A stretch of 40,265 nt of DNA, taken from the IMG/VR virus record IMGVR_UViG_3300025466_000089, positions 1 to 40,265 of that record, one strand, 5' to 3'. Made by a program: the position numbers and the translations under genes. The notes under the pieces were generated by a model that was given only the letters and a program-made list of their open reading frames with translations, was not told the DNA's origin and did not search any database. The DNA is from a virus. Below are positions 21,046-30,538 of the stretch, one piece after another; the first letter of the stretch is position 1; every line of letters starts with the position of its first letter.

Positions 21046-22089
21046 ATGACCCAAGAAATAATCAATGTAGGAACTGCGCCTGACGATGGCAGCGGCGATC
21101 CTATACGCACGGCATTCACAAAAACTAATTCCAATTTTACTCAATTATACAATCGTGTACAAAATCCTCCAGCTACACCATATGGTCAACTTGGTGACCA
21201 GGTCGGAATGTATGCAGTAAGCTCTATCTATTTTTACTACTGTTTTGCCAACTATGATGGCTCTAATGTAATATGGGGTGAAGTTTCTCAGGCAGGAAAT
21301 ATATCTGCTACATCACTGATATTTGGAAACAGTAATGTTGTTATCAGTGGTCCTGGCAGCAATGTAAACATTGGCGTGCATGGTGTCAGTAATGTGGCAG
21401 TCTTCAATGCCAATGGTATGATTGTTTCTGGTACTACATCTGTGACTGGCAATATTTACAGTGGCAACACAATTACTGGTGCCAGTATGAGCACCACCGG
21501 CAATATTGTGGCAGCTGGCAACGTACAAGGCGGCAATTTAATTACCCTAGGGCAGGCTAGTGTCACAGGCAATGTCACTGCCAACTACTACTTCGGCAAC
21601 GGCAGTCAATTGACTGGACTACCTGCCACTTACAGCAATGCCAATGTGGCGGCTTTTTTACCTACCTACACAGGCAATTTATCTGCCAACAATGTCACTG
21701 CCAACTACTACTTCGGCAACGGCAGTCAATTGACTGGACTACCTGCCACTTACAGCAATGCCAATGTGGCGGCTTTTTTACCTACCTACACAGGTAATTT
21801 GTTGGGCGGAAATCTAACTATAACCAATAATGCCAATGTACAAGGTAATGTTACAGTGGCAGGAACAATACATGGCAACTTAACTGGAACCACTTCTGGA
21901 ATTCATAATGGCCTTGTATACTCGATCAATATACAGGATCTTTCGTGGGATTTTGGATATATAGCTGCTAATACGTATACCAATCCTATGCAGTATCTGT
22001 TTGCAGTAACCAGTGCTGGCAATATTGATATGGGTAACATCACTAATCCATCGTCACTTAATATTGACATTGGTACGTTGAATTATTAA
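21046..22089 (+). CDS. Tail fibre protein with GN-rich repeats
   Basis: 347 residues. N-terminus MTQEIINVGTAPDDGSGDPI then FTKTNSNFTQLYN, a recurring phage-fibre N-terminal module. The rest consists of beta-strand repeats rich in Gly, Asn, Thr and Val (NGSQLTGL, GNVTANYYFGN), including a 120-bp duplication. Such repeats usually form trimeric beta-helical shafts. It lacks the C-terminal cleavage-like domain found in the genes at 22108, 26549 and 28483. It lies first in the virion cluster, behind the hairpin/late promoter. Confidence 0.85.
   Translation: MTQEIINVGTAPDDGSGDPIRTAFTKTNSNFTQLYNRVQNPPATPYGQLGDQVGMYAVSSIYFYYCFANYDGSNVIWGEVSQAGNISATSLIFGNSNVVISGPGSNVNIGVHGVSNVAVFNANGMIVSGTTSVTGNIYSGNTITGASMSTTGNIVAAGNVQGGNLITLGQASVTGNVTANYYFGNGSQLTGLPATYSNANVAAFLPTYTGNLSANNVTANYYFGNGSQLTGLPATYSNANVAAFLPTYTGNLLGGNLTITNNANVQGNVTVAGTIHGNLTGTTSGIHNGLVYSINIQDLSWDFGYIAANTYTNPMQYLFAVTSAGNIDMGNITNPSSLNIDIGTLNY
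21570..21794. repeat. 120-bp tandem duplication in fibre gene
   Basis: 21570-21674 and 21690-21794 are identical over 105 bp with a period of 120 bp (40 codons), so the frame is kept. The absence of mismatches suggests recent duplication or gene conversion. Confidence 0.9.
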
Positions 22090-22107
22090 AGAATCTAGGA
22101 GAATAAA

Positions 22108-23874
22108 ATGAGTTTGCAAATCAGACGTGGTACTCAAGCCCAACTAAGCAATATTACACCTGTGGTAGGAGAAATGATTTATACCACAGATTCCAAACAG
22201 GTATTTGTAGGCGACGGTTCCACTGCAGGCGGTATTGCCATTGCAGTAGGCAGTGGTGGCACTGTTACTGCCAACTTGATAGGAAACGTAACTGGTAGTT
22301 TGAGTGGCGTATTGGTCAGTGTCAGTGGCAATGTTTTGTCAGGAAATATACTGGCCAGTGGATTTGCAAGTGTAGCAGGTAATGTGACTGCCAGTTATCT
22401 CATTGGCAATGGAAGTCAATTGACCGGCATTACCAGTGCCGGCAGTAGAATAAGCAATGGAAACACTGAAATCAACATTGGTGCATCAGCTGGAAATGCC
22501 AATATATCAGTGAATGGTACATCAAACGTGGCAGTATTTGCCAATACAGGCGTACTTGTCAACGGCACTGTTTCTGCGTCAGGAAACATAACTGGAGGAA
22601 ACATATCAGTAACTGGAATAAATGGTACACTACTGACTGCTTCCCAACCAAATATCACAACTTTGGCAAATTTAACCAGCCTAGGCACTGCCAATGTGAC
22701 AACCAACGCACTGGGCAATATTGCAGTGGCAGGTATTATTAGTTCAACTGGAAATATAATTTCGTCTGCTAATATCATTGGAGGTAACTTATCCACTGCT
22801 GGGCAAGTGAGTGCAAGTGCCAATGTCACAGGTGGTAATCTTAACACTGCCGGGCAAGTGAGTGCAAGTGCCAATGTCACAGGTGGTAACTTAATTACTA
22901 ATGGGCTTATATCTGCTACAGCAAACATATATTCAAATGCCACAGTTCATGCAACCAATGACATCTATGCAGGTGGTAATATCACTGCAACTGCATACAC
23001 AGGCACTTTGATCAGTGTGGTAGGTAATGTTACCGGCAATTATTTCTTTGGTAATGGTGCATGCCTGACAGGTATTATCACAAGCGTGTCCAACATCAAC
23101 AATGGAACCAGCAATGTCAATATACCATCAAGTGGTGGCAATATTTTGATCAGTGTTGGCGGCAATTATAATGTGGCTACGGTTACTAATACTGGTATTT
23201 TGGTCAATGGGCTGATTTCAGTATCAGGCAATGTCACAGGTGCATATATCATTGGCAACGGATCGCAGTTGACTGGACTGCCTGCCAGCTATGGCAACGC
23301 CAATGTCAGCAATTACCTGGCAAATTTTGGCAGTAATGCTATCAGTACGTCAGGCAACATCACTGGCGGCAATCTCTCAGTCGGAACTGGAAAAATAACC
23401 ACAAATAACATTGTCAACGGAGGCAGCAATGCCACCGGTAACATTGGGTCAAGTTCAACTTATTTTAACACAGTCTTTGCCCAAGCAACCACTGCACTGT
23501 ACGCTGACTTGGCAGAATGCTATCTTGGTGATGCCTACTATGCTCCTGGTACCGTGGTGTCTTTTGGTGGACCTGCTGAAATTACTTTTTGCGATTTGGA
23601 TCAGGATACTGCTGTTGCTGGAGTGATATCTACCAATCCAGCATACGAAATGAATTCTGGACTTACCGGAGATTATGTGACTACTGTTGCTTTGGTTGGA
23701 CGAGTGCCATGTAAAGTTATTGGCCCAGTTAACAAAGGAGCCTTGATGGTATCTGCCGGCAACGGTATGGCACGTGCAGAATCTTCTCCTAGAATTGGCA
23801 CTGTGATAGGCAAGGCAGTAGAATCATTTGATGGTAGTACTGGACTGATAGAAATTGTTGTTGGAAGAGTTTAA
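22108..23874 (+). CDS. Tail fibre protein with C-terminal cleavage-like domain
   Basis: 588 residues. N-terminus MSLQIRRGTQAQLSNITPVV with YTTDSKQVFVGDGSTAGG is the attachment module common in phage fibres (Mtd_N-like). The middle has 17-residue repeats (51-bp DNA units at 22801 and 22852) of the GNVTGGNLNTAG type. The C-terminus starts near ADLAECYLGD, continues PGTVVSFGG, AGVISTNPAYEMNS and GRVPCKVIGPV, and ends IEIVVGRV. This last domain, shared with two later genes, resembles the Peptidase_G2-type intramolecular processing domain. AGGAG precedes the ATG. Confidence 0.85.
   Translation: MSLQIRRGTQAQLSNITPVVGEMIYTTDSKQVFVGDGSTAGGIAIAVGSGGTVTANLIGNVTGSLSGVLVSVSGNVLSGNILASGFASVAGNVTASYLIGNGSQLTGITSAGSRISNGNTEINIGASAGNANISVNGTSNVAVFANTGVLVNGTVSASGNITGGNISVTGINGTLLTASQPNITTLANLTSLGTANVTTNALGNIAVAGIISSTGNIISSANIIGGNLSTAGQVSASANVTGGNLNTAGQVSASANVTGGNLITNGLISATANIYSNATVHATNDIYAGGNITATAYTGTLISVVGNVTGNYFFGNGACLTGIITSVSNINNGTSNVNIPSSGGNILISVGGNYNVATVTNTGILVNGLISVSGNVTGAYIIGNGSQLTGLPASYGNANVSNYLANFGSNAISTSGNITGGNLSVGTGKITTNNIVNGGSNATGNIGSSSTYFNTVFAQATTALYADLAECYLGDAYYAPGTVVSFGGPAEITFCDLDQDTAVAGVISTNPAYEMNSGLTGDYVTTVALVGRVPCKVIGPVNKGALMVSAGNGMARAESSPRIGTVIGKAVESFDGSTGLIEIVVGRV
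22801..22902. repeat. 51-bp tandem repeats in fibre gene
   Basis: The unit beginning GGGCAAGTGAGTGCAAGTGC occurs at 22801 and again at 22852, encoding a 17-residue shaft repeat. The same 17-residue period appears in the fibre gene at 26549. Confidence 0.85.
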
Positions 23875-23879
23875 ATGTC

Positions 23880-26522
23880 ATGACACAACCAGTCTGGATT
23901 ACGCCATCTGGTAACCTAGGAACAATTCCAGAAGGAGTATTTTACTCTATTCCACTGGTAGCGGTCGCTCCAGCTGACACAGTATACTATCAACTCATTG
24001 CTGGCAGTTTGCCTAAGGGTATGTACGTAGATGAATCTGGTATACTAGGAGGCAATCCATCAGTTTCTGCTACCGCACAAGGTATTCCTGCACCAGTTCC
24101 AAATGATATCACAAGTAAATTTGCAGTCAGAGCCTACACAGAAAAAGTTATTGCAGGACATACTGTTATTGATCGATTGGCAGATCGTACATTTACACTG
24201 ACAGTCACCGGTCAAAATACTCCTCAATTTGTAACTCCTCCTGGCACAATTGCTACCTATTATGATGACAGTCAAGTTAGTGACCTGCAAATTGAAACAT
24301 TCAATCCAGACATATATGCCACTTCGGTGATCACACTAGTTGGCGGTTCATTACCGACAGGACTCACTATATCATTGAATGGTGTTATTTCTGGATATAT
24401 TAGTCCCAATACCACAGTTACACCTACACCAACAGAAACAAACTATTCGTTTACTCTACGAGTCAGCAACATAATGGCCGGAGACATAAGAACATTTAAT
24501 ATTCTTGTGTATGCTCGATCAGTCATGACTGCCGACAACACAGTGATTACTGCTGACAACACATTTATCACTGCAGATGCCAGCCCTCAGGTACCGCCAA
24601 TTATTACCACACCAACAGGATCCATTGGCACGGTTAGAAGTGATAATTTTTATACTTTTCAGTTTTTTGGTATTGACTTCAACGATCAAGCATTTAAGTT
24701 TATTGCAAACACAACACCAGCTGGACTGACATTGGATCCTAATTCTGGTTGGTTATATGGCTATATACCTCCGTCTGGACTGGCATCCACTACGTATTCT
24801 TTTTCAGTAAGAGCATACGAAACGGCCAATCCCAGTGTGATCAGCAATCCTTATGATTATAGCCTAACTGTTACAGGACCACTCAACAGCGAAGTGGTTT
24901 GGTTGACCTCTAGTAATTTAGGTACCATTGACAATGGATCAACCAGTACTTTTTATGTAGAAGCAGTCAATGTTTCTGGATTGGTTTTGCAGTATCAATT
25001 GGTTTCGGGCAGTGACAGTAATTTGCCTCAAGGACTTGAACTACTTACATCTGGGGAAATAGCAGGCCGAGTAAGTTTCAATACGTTTGCTTTGGACGGT
25101 GGGACTACCACTTTTGATGTTTCTAATAATCCCTTATACAATATAGTTATAAATCCGGCTACCAGCACTACAGAGACAACGTTTGATCTCAGTCATACTT
25201 TTACTGTAAATGCATTCAGTGTAAATGGCGTGGTCAATGCCAATAAGACTTTTACAATCACTGTGGTTCGAAGATTTAATCAACCATTTGATAATCTCTA
25301 TATTCAAGCCATGCCCCCGTTGAACGATAGAGATTTTTTAAATTTGTTTTTGCAAAACATCACAATATTTCCGCCTGAGTTAATCTACAGATACAACGAT
25401 CCAAATTTTGGTGTGGCCAAAAATGTTGTTTACTATCATGCCTACGGACTTACTGCAGACACATTAGATGCATATGTGGCCAGTTTGAATTTGAATCATT
25501 ATTGGAAAAATCTAGTGTTGGGTAGTATCAAGACTGCTCAAGCCTTGGACGATGCTGGCAACATAATTTACGAAATTGTTTACAGCGACATCATTGATGA
25601 TCTTGTAAACAATCAAGGACAAAGTGTTAACAAAGAAGTCACATTGCCTTACCAGTTGAACAAGCCAAACAATGAAAAAATTACCACGGTTTATCCCAAC
25701 AGTTTATCCAACATGCGCAACCAGGTCATTGATGTAATTGGGCAAATCAGCAATGTGCTACCACGTTGGATGCTCAGCAAACAGTCCAACGGACAAGTTT
25801 TGGGATTTACTCCAGCCTGGGTGATTGCGTACTGTAAACCAGGCGAGAGCGGTCAAATAGCCTATAATATTCAAACTACCATTGGCAACGCTTTGAATTT
25901 GGTTGATTATCAAGTTGACCGATATGAGCTAGATAATTTATTGACCAAGAACTGGAATAGAGAAAGCCAACATTGGATTCCGACCCCGCCAAGTTGGGTG
26001 AGTTTTGATGTGCAATGCCACTATCAACTAGTGTCTATAAACAACAGCGGAACCAATTACCAAATTGGTGACAAGATAAAAATCCCAGGATCATTGGTAG
26101 GAGGGCAAGATGGCATCAATGATGTCACACTAGTGGTCAATACCGTAACTTCTGGTGCGATTCAAGCAGTATTTTGTTCTGGGCAAGCTCCTCAGCTGTC
26201 AGCAGGTCATACATACAATGATGTAGCAGGAATCAATATCATAGGATCAGGCACTGGCGCTACTTGGAATATAACAACTGTTCCAGGTATTGCTACCACA
26301 TTTGATGTAAACAGCATGGTGTTTACTGATCCATTGGATACCTATTCTAATACCAATGCCTATGACAAGTATTTGTTGTTCCCTCAACGTAATATCATCA
26401 ATGGCCCCATTGTACCAGTCAACACAACCGTGATCTGGATCAATAGTGCTGGGCAAACAGTTAGCTGGACTAACAACACTGGTCAAACAGTGGTCTGGAC
26501 CAATGATCTTGCTAGCACATAA
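23880..26522 (+). CDS. Large virion protein with Ig/cadherin-like repeats
   Basis: 880 residues, the largest gene here. Starting at WITPSGNLGTIPEGVFYSIP, the first about 480 residues contain four or five 'LGTI...Y...AGSLPxG(M/L)...G...SG...G' repeats typical of putative-Ig (He_PIG/cadherin-like) domains found in phage baseplate or fibre proteins (GTIATYYDD, GSIGTVRSDN, GTIDNGST). The remaining part contains a Tyr/Asn-rich domain and ends in repeated VIWINSAGQTVSW-like motifs. It probably forms a baseplate-proximal spike or adhesin. No signal peptide. Its N-terminus follows the previous stop by 5 nt. Confidence 0.8.
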   Translation: MTQPVWITPSGNLGTIPEGVFYSIPLVAVAPADTVYYQLIAGSLPKGMYVDESGILGGNPSVSATAQGIPAPVPNDITSKFAVRAYTEKVIAGHTVIDRLADRTFTLTVTGQNTPQFVTPPGTIATYYDDSQVSDLQIETFNPDIYATSVITLVGGSLPTGLTISLNGVISGYISPNTTVTPTPTETNYSFTLRVSNIMAGDIRTFNILVYARSVMTADNTVITADNTFITADASPQVPPIITTPTGSIGTVRSDNFYTFQFFGIDFNDQAFKFIANTTPAGLTLDPNSGWLYGYIPPSGLASTTYSFSVRAYETANPSVISNPYDYSLTVTGPLNSEVVWLTSSNLGTIDNGSTSTFYVEAVNVSGLVLQYQLVSGSDSNLPQGLELLTSGEIAGRVSFNTFALDGGTTTFDVSNNPLYNIVINPATSTTETTFDLSHTFTVNAFSVNGVVNANKTFTITVVRRFNQPFDNLYIQAMPPLNDRDFLNLFLQNITIFPPELIYRYNDPNFGVAKNVVYYHAYGLTADTLDAYVASLNLNHYWKNLVLGSIKTAQALDDAGNIIYEIVYSDIIDDLVNNQGQSVNKEVTLPYQLNKPNNEKITTVYPNSLSNMRNQVIDVIGQISNVLPRWMLSKQSNGQVLGFTPAWVIAYCKPGESGQIAYNIQTTIGNALNLVDYQVDRYELDNLLTKNWNRESQHWIPTPPSWVSFDVQCHYQLVSINNSGTNYQIGDKIKIPGSLVGGQDGINDVTLVVNTVTSGAIQAVFCSGQAPQLSAGHTYNDVAGINIIGSGTGATWNITTVPGIATTFDVNSMVFTDPLDTYSNTNAYDKYLLFPQRNIINGPIVPVNTTVIWINSAGQTVSWTNNTGQTVVWTNDLAST

Positions 26523-26525
26523 ATA
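26520..26525 (+). promoter_or_regulatory. Late-type promoter box TAAATA
   Basis: CATAAATATTG overlaps the previous stop codon, 29 nt before the ATG at 26549. Confidence 0.5.
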
Positions 26526-26548
26526 TTGATATACAAAGAATACTCATT

Positions 26549-28483
26549 ATGACTGTACCTTATATTTTTGCTAATTCTACAGGAAGCATACCACTGGCTG
26601 AATTAGATGGTAATTTTGCCAATGTTAGCAACTATGTTGTTTCGGCGGGTACTGTGGTTGACAGTGTACAGGCCAATATTTTGACAGTTGGCACATTGAC
26701 ATACTTAGATGTCAATGGAAATATCACTAACAACGGAAACATAATAACTCCGTATTTTTATGGCGACGGATCAAATATCAGTAATTTGACTGGACCCAAT
26801 GTCACTGGCCAAGTGGGCAACGCTCTAGTAGCGGGTACAGTGTATACTCCGGCTCAGAGTAACATAACTTCGCTTGGAACATTGACATCGCTTTCGGTCA
26901 ACGGCAACACTACCAGCGGCAATGTGATTGTCAATGGACTCATGTCAGCCACGGGTTCTATCTTTGGTCTCAGTGTATTTTTGAGTCAATCAGTCAGTGC
27001 CACTGGCAATATCACCAGTGGTAATATCTTGACCAGTGGAGTTGTATCAGCAACCAGTAATATCACTGGCGGTAATATCTTGACCAGTGGAGTTGTATCA
27101 GCAACCAGTAATATCACTGGCGGTAATATCTTGACCAGTGGAGTTGTATCGGTCACTGGAACAATAACTGGTAGAGATTTATCTGTGGCCAGCAATATAG
27201 CTGCCGGAAATATAGCAGTCAGCGGCGCAATAAGTGCCACTGGCAATGTGGTTGGAGGCAATTTGATAACCAGTGGAAATGTATTTGTGACCACTGGAAT
27301 CATTGGCGGCAATATATCAACTACAGGAAATATCATTGGTAGTAATATCACTGGCAGTAACTTATCTGCTGGCAATATCTTCAGTGCTGGATCAGCGTCG
27401 ATTGCAGGAAATATATCCAGTGGAAATCTAACTATTTTGGGACAAATTTCCTCAACTGGCAGTATCACTGGCGGCAATGTACTGACCAGTGGGCTGATAA
27501 GTGTAACCGGCAACATTGTCTCGACTGCAAATATCACTGGTATCAATTTGCTTACGACTGGCGCAGTTTCGGCGTTGGGCAATATAAAAGGTGCATACAT
27601 ATTTGGCAATGGTGCACTGTTGACTGGAGTAATAACCAGTGTTGCTAATATCAATCTGGGATCGTCAAATGTCACAGTCACCAGTGCCGGCGGAAACGTC
27701 ACAGTAGGTATAGGTGGAACTCCAAATGTAGTGCAATTTGCCAACACTGGACAATATGTAACAGGCGTAGTCAGTGCAACTGGTAACATTGTTGGCAATT
27801 ATCTAATAGGAAATGCTTATTATCTAACCGGTTCTTACATGAAATGGACCACTTTGGCCAACACACCGCCAGTTGGTGCCCAGGCCGGCGATTATTGGTT
27901 TAATTCTGCCACAGGTATCAAATATCAATATATCAACGACGGCACTGGCAATAGTTGGGTAGATCAAAGTTCTCCTACATCATTTGCCACGTTGACCGTG
28001 GGAAGTATTCTAAACAATAATGCCAATGGCATAGGCAACATAGGAACCAATGCCAATTATTTCAACACAATATTTGCAAAAAGTACCAGTGCACAATATG
28101 CCGATCTTGCAGAAATGTATTGTGCTGATAACAATTATCCTCCTGGCACTGTGGTAGAATTTGGCGGAGACGAAGAAATCACAGTAAGCACCACCAATCA
28201 TAGCACACGAGTAGCAGGTATTGTATCAACTCATCCTAGTTACCTAATGAACAGTACTCTAGAAGGCCGCAATACTGTGCAGGTGGCGTTGGTTGGTAGA
28301 GTACCATGTCTGGTGATTGGTACAGTACACAAAGGAGACAGGCTAGTGACCAGTGACATACCAGGAGTTGCACAGGCCATGAATCGATCTGCTTATGAAC
28401 CAGGCTGCATAGTTGGCAAATCATTGCAAGATTATGACTCAACCGAAGTTGGTATGATAGAAGTAGCAGTAGGGAGAGATTAA
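26549..28483 (+). CDS. Tail fibre protein with C-terminal cleavage-like domain
   Basis: 644 residues. N-terminus MTVPYIFANSTGSIPLAELD is a distinct attachment module. The shaft has many 17-residue GN repeats, including three 51-bp DNA copies at 27008-27160 (NITGGNILTSGVVSATS). After a WTTLANTPPVGAQAGDYWFN segment (a small globular insertion) comes the shared C-terminal domain (ADLAEMYCAD, PGTVVEFGG, STHPSYLMNS, GRVPCLVIGTV, IEVAVGRD). Probably a trimeric receptor-binding or adaptor fibre. Confidence 0.85.
   Translation: MTVPYIFANSTGSIPLAELDGNFANVSNYVVSAGTVVDSVQANILTVGTLTYLDVNGNITNNGNIITPYFYGDGSNISNLTGPNVTGQVGNALVAGTVYTPAQSNITSLGTLTSLSVNGNTTSGNVIVNGLMSATGSIFGLSVFLSQSVSATGNITSGNILTSGVVSATSNITGGNILTSGVVSATSNITGGNILTSGVVSVTGTITGRDLSVASNIAAGNIAVSGAISATGNVVGGNLITSGNVFVTTGIIGGNISTTGNIIGSNITGSNLSAGNIFSAGSASIAGNISSGNLTILGQISSTGSITGGNVLTSGLISVTGNIVSTANITGINLLTTGAVSALGNIKGAYIFGNGALLTGVITSVANINLGSSNVTVTSAGGNVTVGIGGTPNVVQFANTGQYVTGVVSATGNIVGNYLIGNAYYLTGSYMKWTTLANTPPVGAQAGDYWFNSATGIKYQYINDGTGNSWVDQSSPTSFATLTVGSILNNNANGIGNIGTNANYFNTIFAKSTSAQYADLAEMYCADNNYPPGTVVEFGGDEEITVSTTNHSTRVAGIVSTHPSYLMNSTLEGRNTVQVALVGRVPCLVIGTVHKGDRLVTSDIPGVAQAMNRSAYEPGCIVGKSLQDYDSTEVGMIEVAVGRD
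27008..27160. repeat. Three 51-bp tandem repeats in fibre gene
   Basis: Copies start at 27008, 27059 and 27110, differing mainly at the ends of the array. Each encodes 17 residues. Confidence 0.88.
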
Positions 28484-29343
28484 TGGCATTTCCAACAAAC
28501 CCAACCAATGGTCAACAAACTGATGTCAACGGCATTTTGTACACTTACAACAGCACACTGACTGCTTGGACAGTGACATCATCTGGCGGCGCATTGGTCA
28601 CTGCAAATGCTCTAGCAGTTTCAGGCAACATCACCGGCGGCAGTATATTAAGCAGCGGATTGATAAGTACCACCGGAAATATCAATGGAGCCTATGTCAA
28701 TGGGAATATCAGCACTGCAAATATTTTAACTGGTGGGCTCATCAGTGCCGCCGGCAATATCAGTGGTTCTTACATTATAGGCAATGGCAGTTACTTGACA
28801 GGTGTAGTAACTAATTATGGCAACGCTAATGTGGCCAATTACCTGCCTGTCTATGGCAGCAATATACTGGTAACCAATATTAACAATGCCAGTGGCAATG
28901 GATCTGGAAACATTGGTAATAGCTCAAGTTACTTCAATGTAGTATTCGCCAAAAGTACCAGTGCACAATATGCTGACTTGGCTGAAGTATACATGGCTGA
29001 CAATGAATACGACAAAGGCACAGTGGTTGTATTTGGTGGGCCAAACGAAATAACAGTAAGTAATATCAGTCATGATACCAGAGTGGCCGGTGTAGTATCA
29101 ACCAATCCTGCCTATGTAATGAACTCTTCTAATCCCGGAATAGCCATAGCGCTCACTGGCAAAGTTCCGTGTTGGGTAAAAGGTCCAGTATGCAAGGGTG
29201 ATAGATTAGTTAACATTGAATCTGGAACTGCAGGAAGAATTGATCCAGAATTGGCCAATATCGGCTGTATCATTGGCAAGAGCTTGTGTGACATCAATGA
29301 CACTGATATACATCTAATTGAAATTGCAGTAGGAAGATATTAG
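28483..29343 (+). CDS. Short tail fibre protein with cleavage-like domain
   Basis: 286 residues, starting MAFPTNPTNGQQTDVNGILY (a short attachment module), then only a few GN repeats (about residues 45-125), then the same C-terminal domain (ADLAEVYMAD, KGTVVVFGG, STNPAYVMNSS, GKVPCWVKGPV, IEIAVGRY). The start overlaps the last base of the previous stop (TAATG). It looks like a minimal version of the fibres at 22108 and 26549. Confidence 0.85.
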   Translation: MAFPTNPTNGQQTDVNGILYTYNSTLTAWTVTSSGGALVTANALAVSGNITGGSILSSGLISTTGNINGAYVNGNISTANILTGGLISAAGNISGSYIIGNGSYLTGVVTNYGNANVANYLPVYGSNILVTNINNASGNGSGNIGNSSSYFNVVFAKSTSAQYADLAEVYMADNEYDKGTVVVFGGPNEITVSNISHDTRVAGVVSTNPAYVMNSSNPGIAIALTGKVPCWVKGPVCKGDRLVNIESGTAGRIDPELANIGCIIGKSLCDINDTDIHLIEIAVGRY

Positions 29344-29361
29344 CAGGCTTTGCAGTAGCGA

Positions 29362-29367
29362 TAAATA
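29362..29367 (+). promoter_or_regulatory. Late-type promoter box TAAATA
   Basis: CGATAAATACTAG lies 30 nt before the ATG at 29392 and after the previous stop. Confidence 0.55.
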
Positions 29368-29391
29368 CTAGATCAAAAATTAGGATTACAA

Positions 29392-30285
29392 ATGACCAGT
29401 GCCATAAACCCAAATAATATCAACGGTGCCTATCCAGTGGCTGGACAGGACAACAACAGTCAAGGATTTCGTGACAATTTTACCAATACTGCCACAAACT
29501 TTCAATATGCGGCCAACGAAATAACTGCACTTCAAAATAATGCAGTGTTGTCAGTGGATTTGGCAACCAGTACTAATCCAGTATTTAATAATTTGTTGAC
29601 CAGTACTCTTAGCAATGGGTATCTACAAAATATGTACACTCCATTGGTGCCACTGGGCACGTTAAATGGAGCAGTCACTGTAAACTATGCTTTGGGATCA
29701 TATCAAACTGTAACTACCAGTGGTTCAATCACATTGGGTTTCAGCAACTTACCTGCAGCTGGCAAGGTTGCTACTGTTACTCTACAAATTACTGTGGCCA
29801 GCACTGCACACACACTACAACTACCAGCTGCAGTTTCAATTAACAATGCAGGAATTCAAGGCATCAATGCATCAACCAATGTGATTACTTTTGCAGCAGT
29901 AGGAATATATGCTTTTCAATTCACTACCAGCGACGGTGGATCCACTGTGTCTGTGGTACAAGTCAATGAACGTATATCACCGTTCAACAATTCTGCTGAA
30001 GCTTTGGCAGGCAGTGCCGCAGCCAATTTAGCAACTACTACTAGTTATTTTGCCACGGTATCGACCGAAACTGCCACATTGGCTGCTGGAGTAGCAGGAC
30101 AAATAAAAACTTTTTGTGCAGTTGATATCACTGCTGGTAACATGGTTATCACAGTCACAAATGCTGGCTGGAAGTCATCCGGCACAGGCACTATCACATT
30201 CAGCGCCCGCGGATCTAGTTGCATTCTACAGTATGTCAACTCTAAATGGTTTTGTATTGGCAACAATGGTGCAGCATTTGCTTGA
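29392..30285 (+). CDS. Virion protein, tail-fibre-related
   Basis: 297 residues. The N-terminus MTSAINPNNINGAYPVAGQD and SQGFRDNFTNTATNFQYA is a recurring module of phage fibre/structural proteins, and the rest is Ala/Thr/Ser/Val-rich beta structure ending in CILQYVNSKWFCIGNNGAAF, which looks like a small domain at the distal tip. It lacks the shared cleavage-like domain. GGATTACAA precedes the ATG. Last gene of the virion cluster. Confidence 0.8.
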   Translation: MTSAINPNNINGAYPVAGQDNNSQGFRDNFTNTATNFQYAANEITALQNNAVLSVDLATSTNPVFNNLLTSTLSNGYLQNMYTPLVPLGTLNGAVTVNYALGSYQTVTTSGSITLGFSNLPAAGKVATVTLQITVASTAHTLQLPAAVSINNAGIQGINASTNVITFAAVGIYAFQFTTSDGGSTVSVVQVNERISPFNNSAEALAGSAAANLATTTSYFATVSTETATLAAGVAGQIKTFCAVDITAGNMVITVTNAGWKSSGTGTITFSARGSSCILQYVNSKWFCIGNNGAAFA

Positions 30286-30310
30286 CCAATAGGCAATGAT
30301 GTTGTATAAT
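30282..30310 (+). promoter_or_regulatory. Sigma70-like promoter, leaderless geometry
   Basis: TTGACC (30282-30287) overlaps the previous stop TGA. 17-bp spacer, TATAAT (30305-30310). The canonical start 7 nt downstream is 30317, the A of the next ATG. Confidence 0.85.
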
Positions 30311-30316
30311 TAACGT

Positions 30317-30538
30317 ATGGAACATCCGTTAATTAGTAACCTAAATGATCTAACAGAAGAACAACTGTTAGAAAAGATATTTGAACTAAGGAAAAAATTA
30401 AACATTGCCTATGGCACAGGCAATGCAGATCTCTGTAACCAAATACGCATGGCCATTGAGAGTTTTCAGTCCAAATACAATGAAAAAACACGCCGTGATT
30501 CTAACAATAACTTTGACGAGATAATTAACATTTCATGA
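30317..30538 (+). CDS. Small phage protein, unknown function
   Basis: 73 residues: MEHPLISNLNDLTEEQLLEK, a basic ELRKKLNIAY helix and NADLCNQIRMAIESFQSKYN, a small helical fold that recurs in large phages. No ribosome site; the ATG is at the predicted transcription start, so it is likely leaderless. ATGA overlap with the next gene. Confidence 0.75.
   Translation: MEHPLISNLNDLTEEQLLEKIFELRKKLNIAYGTGNADLCNQIRMAIESFQSKYNEKTRRDSNNNFDEIINIS

Noticed and set aside
26986-27798. Long 270-codon minus-strand frame
   Set aside because: Antisense to repeats of a fibre gene; low-complexity Pro/Leu/Val content produced by repeat coding. The same applies to the minus frame at 22416-22943.
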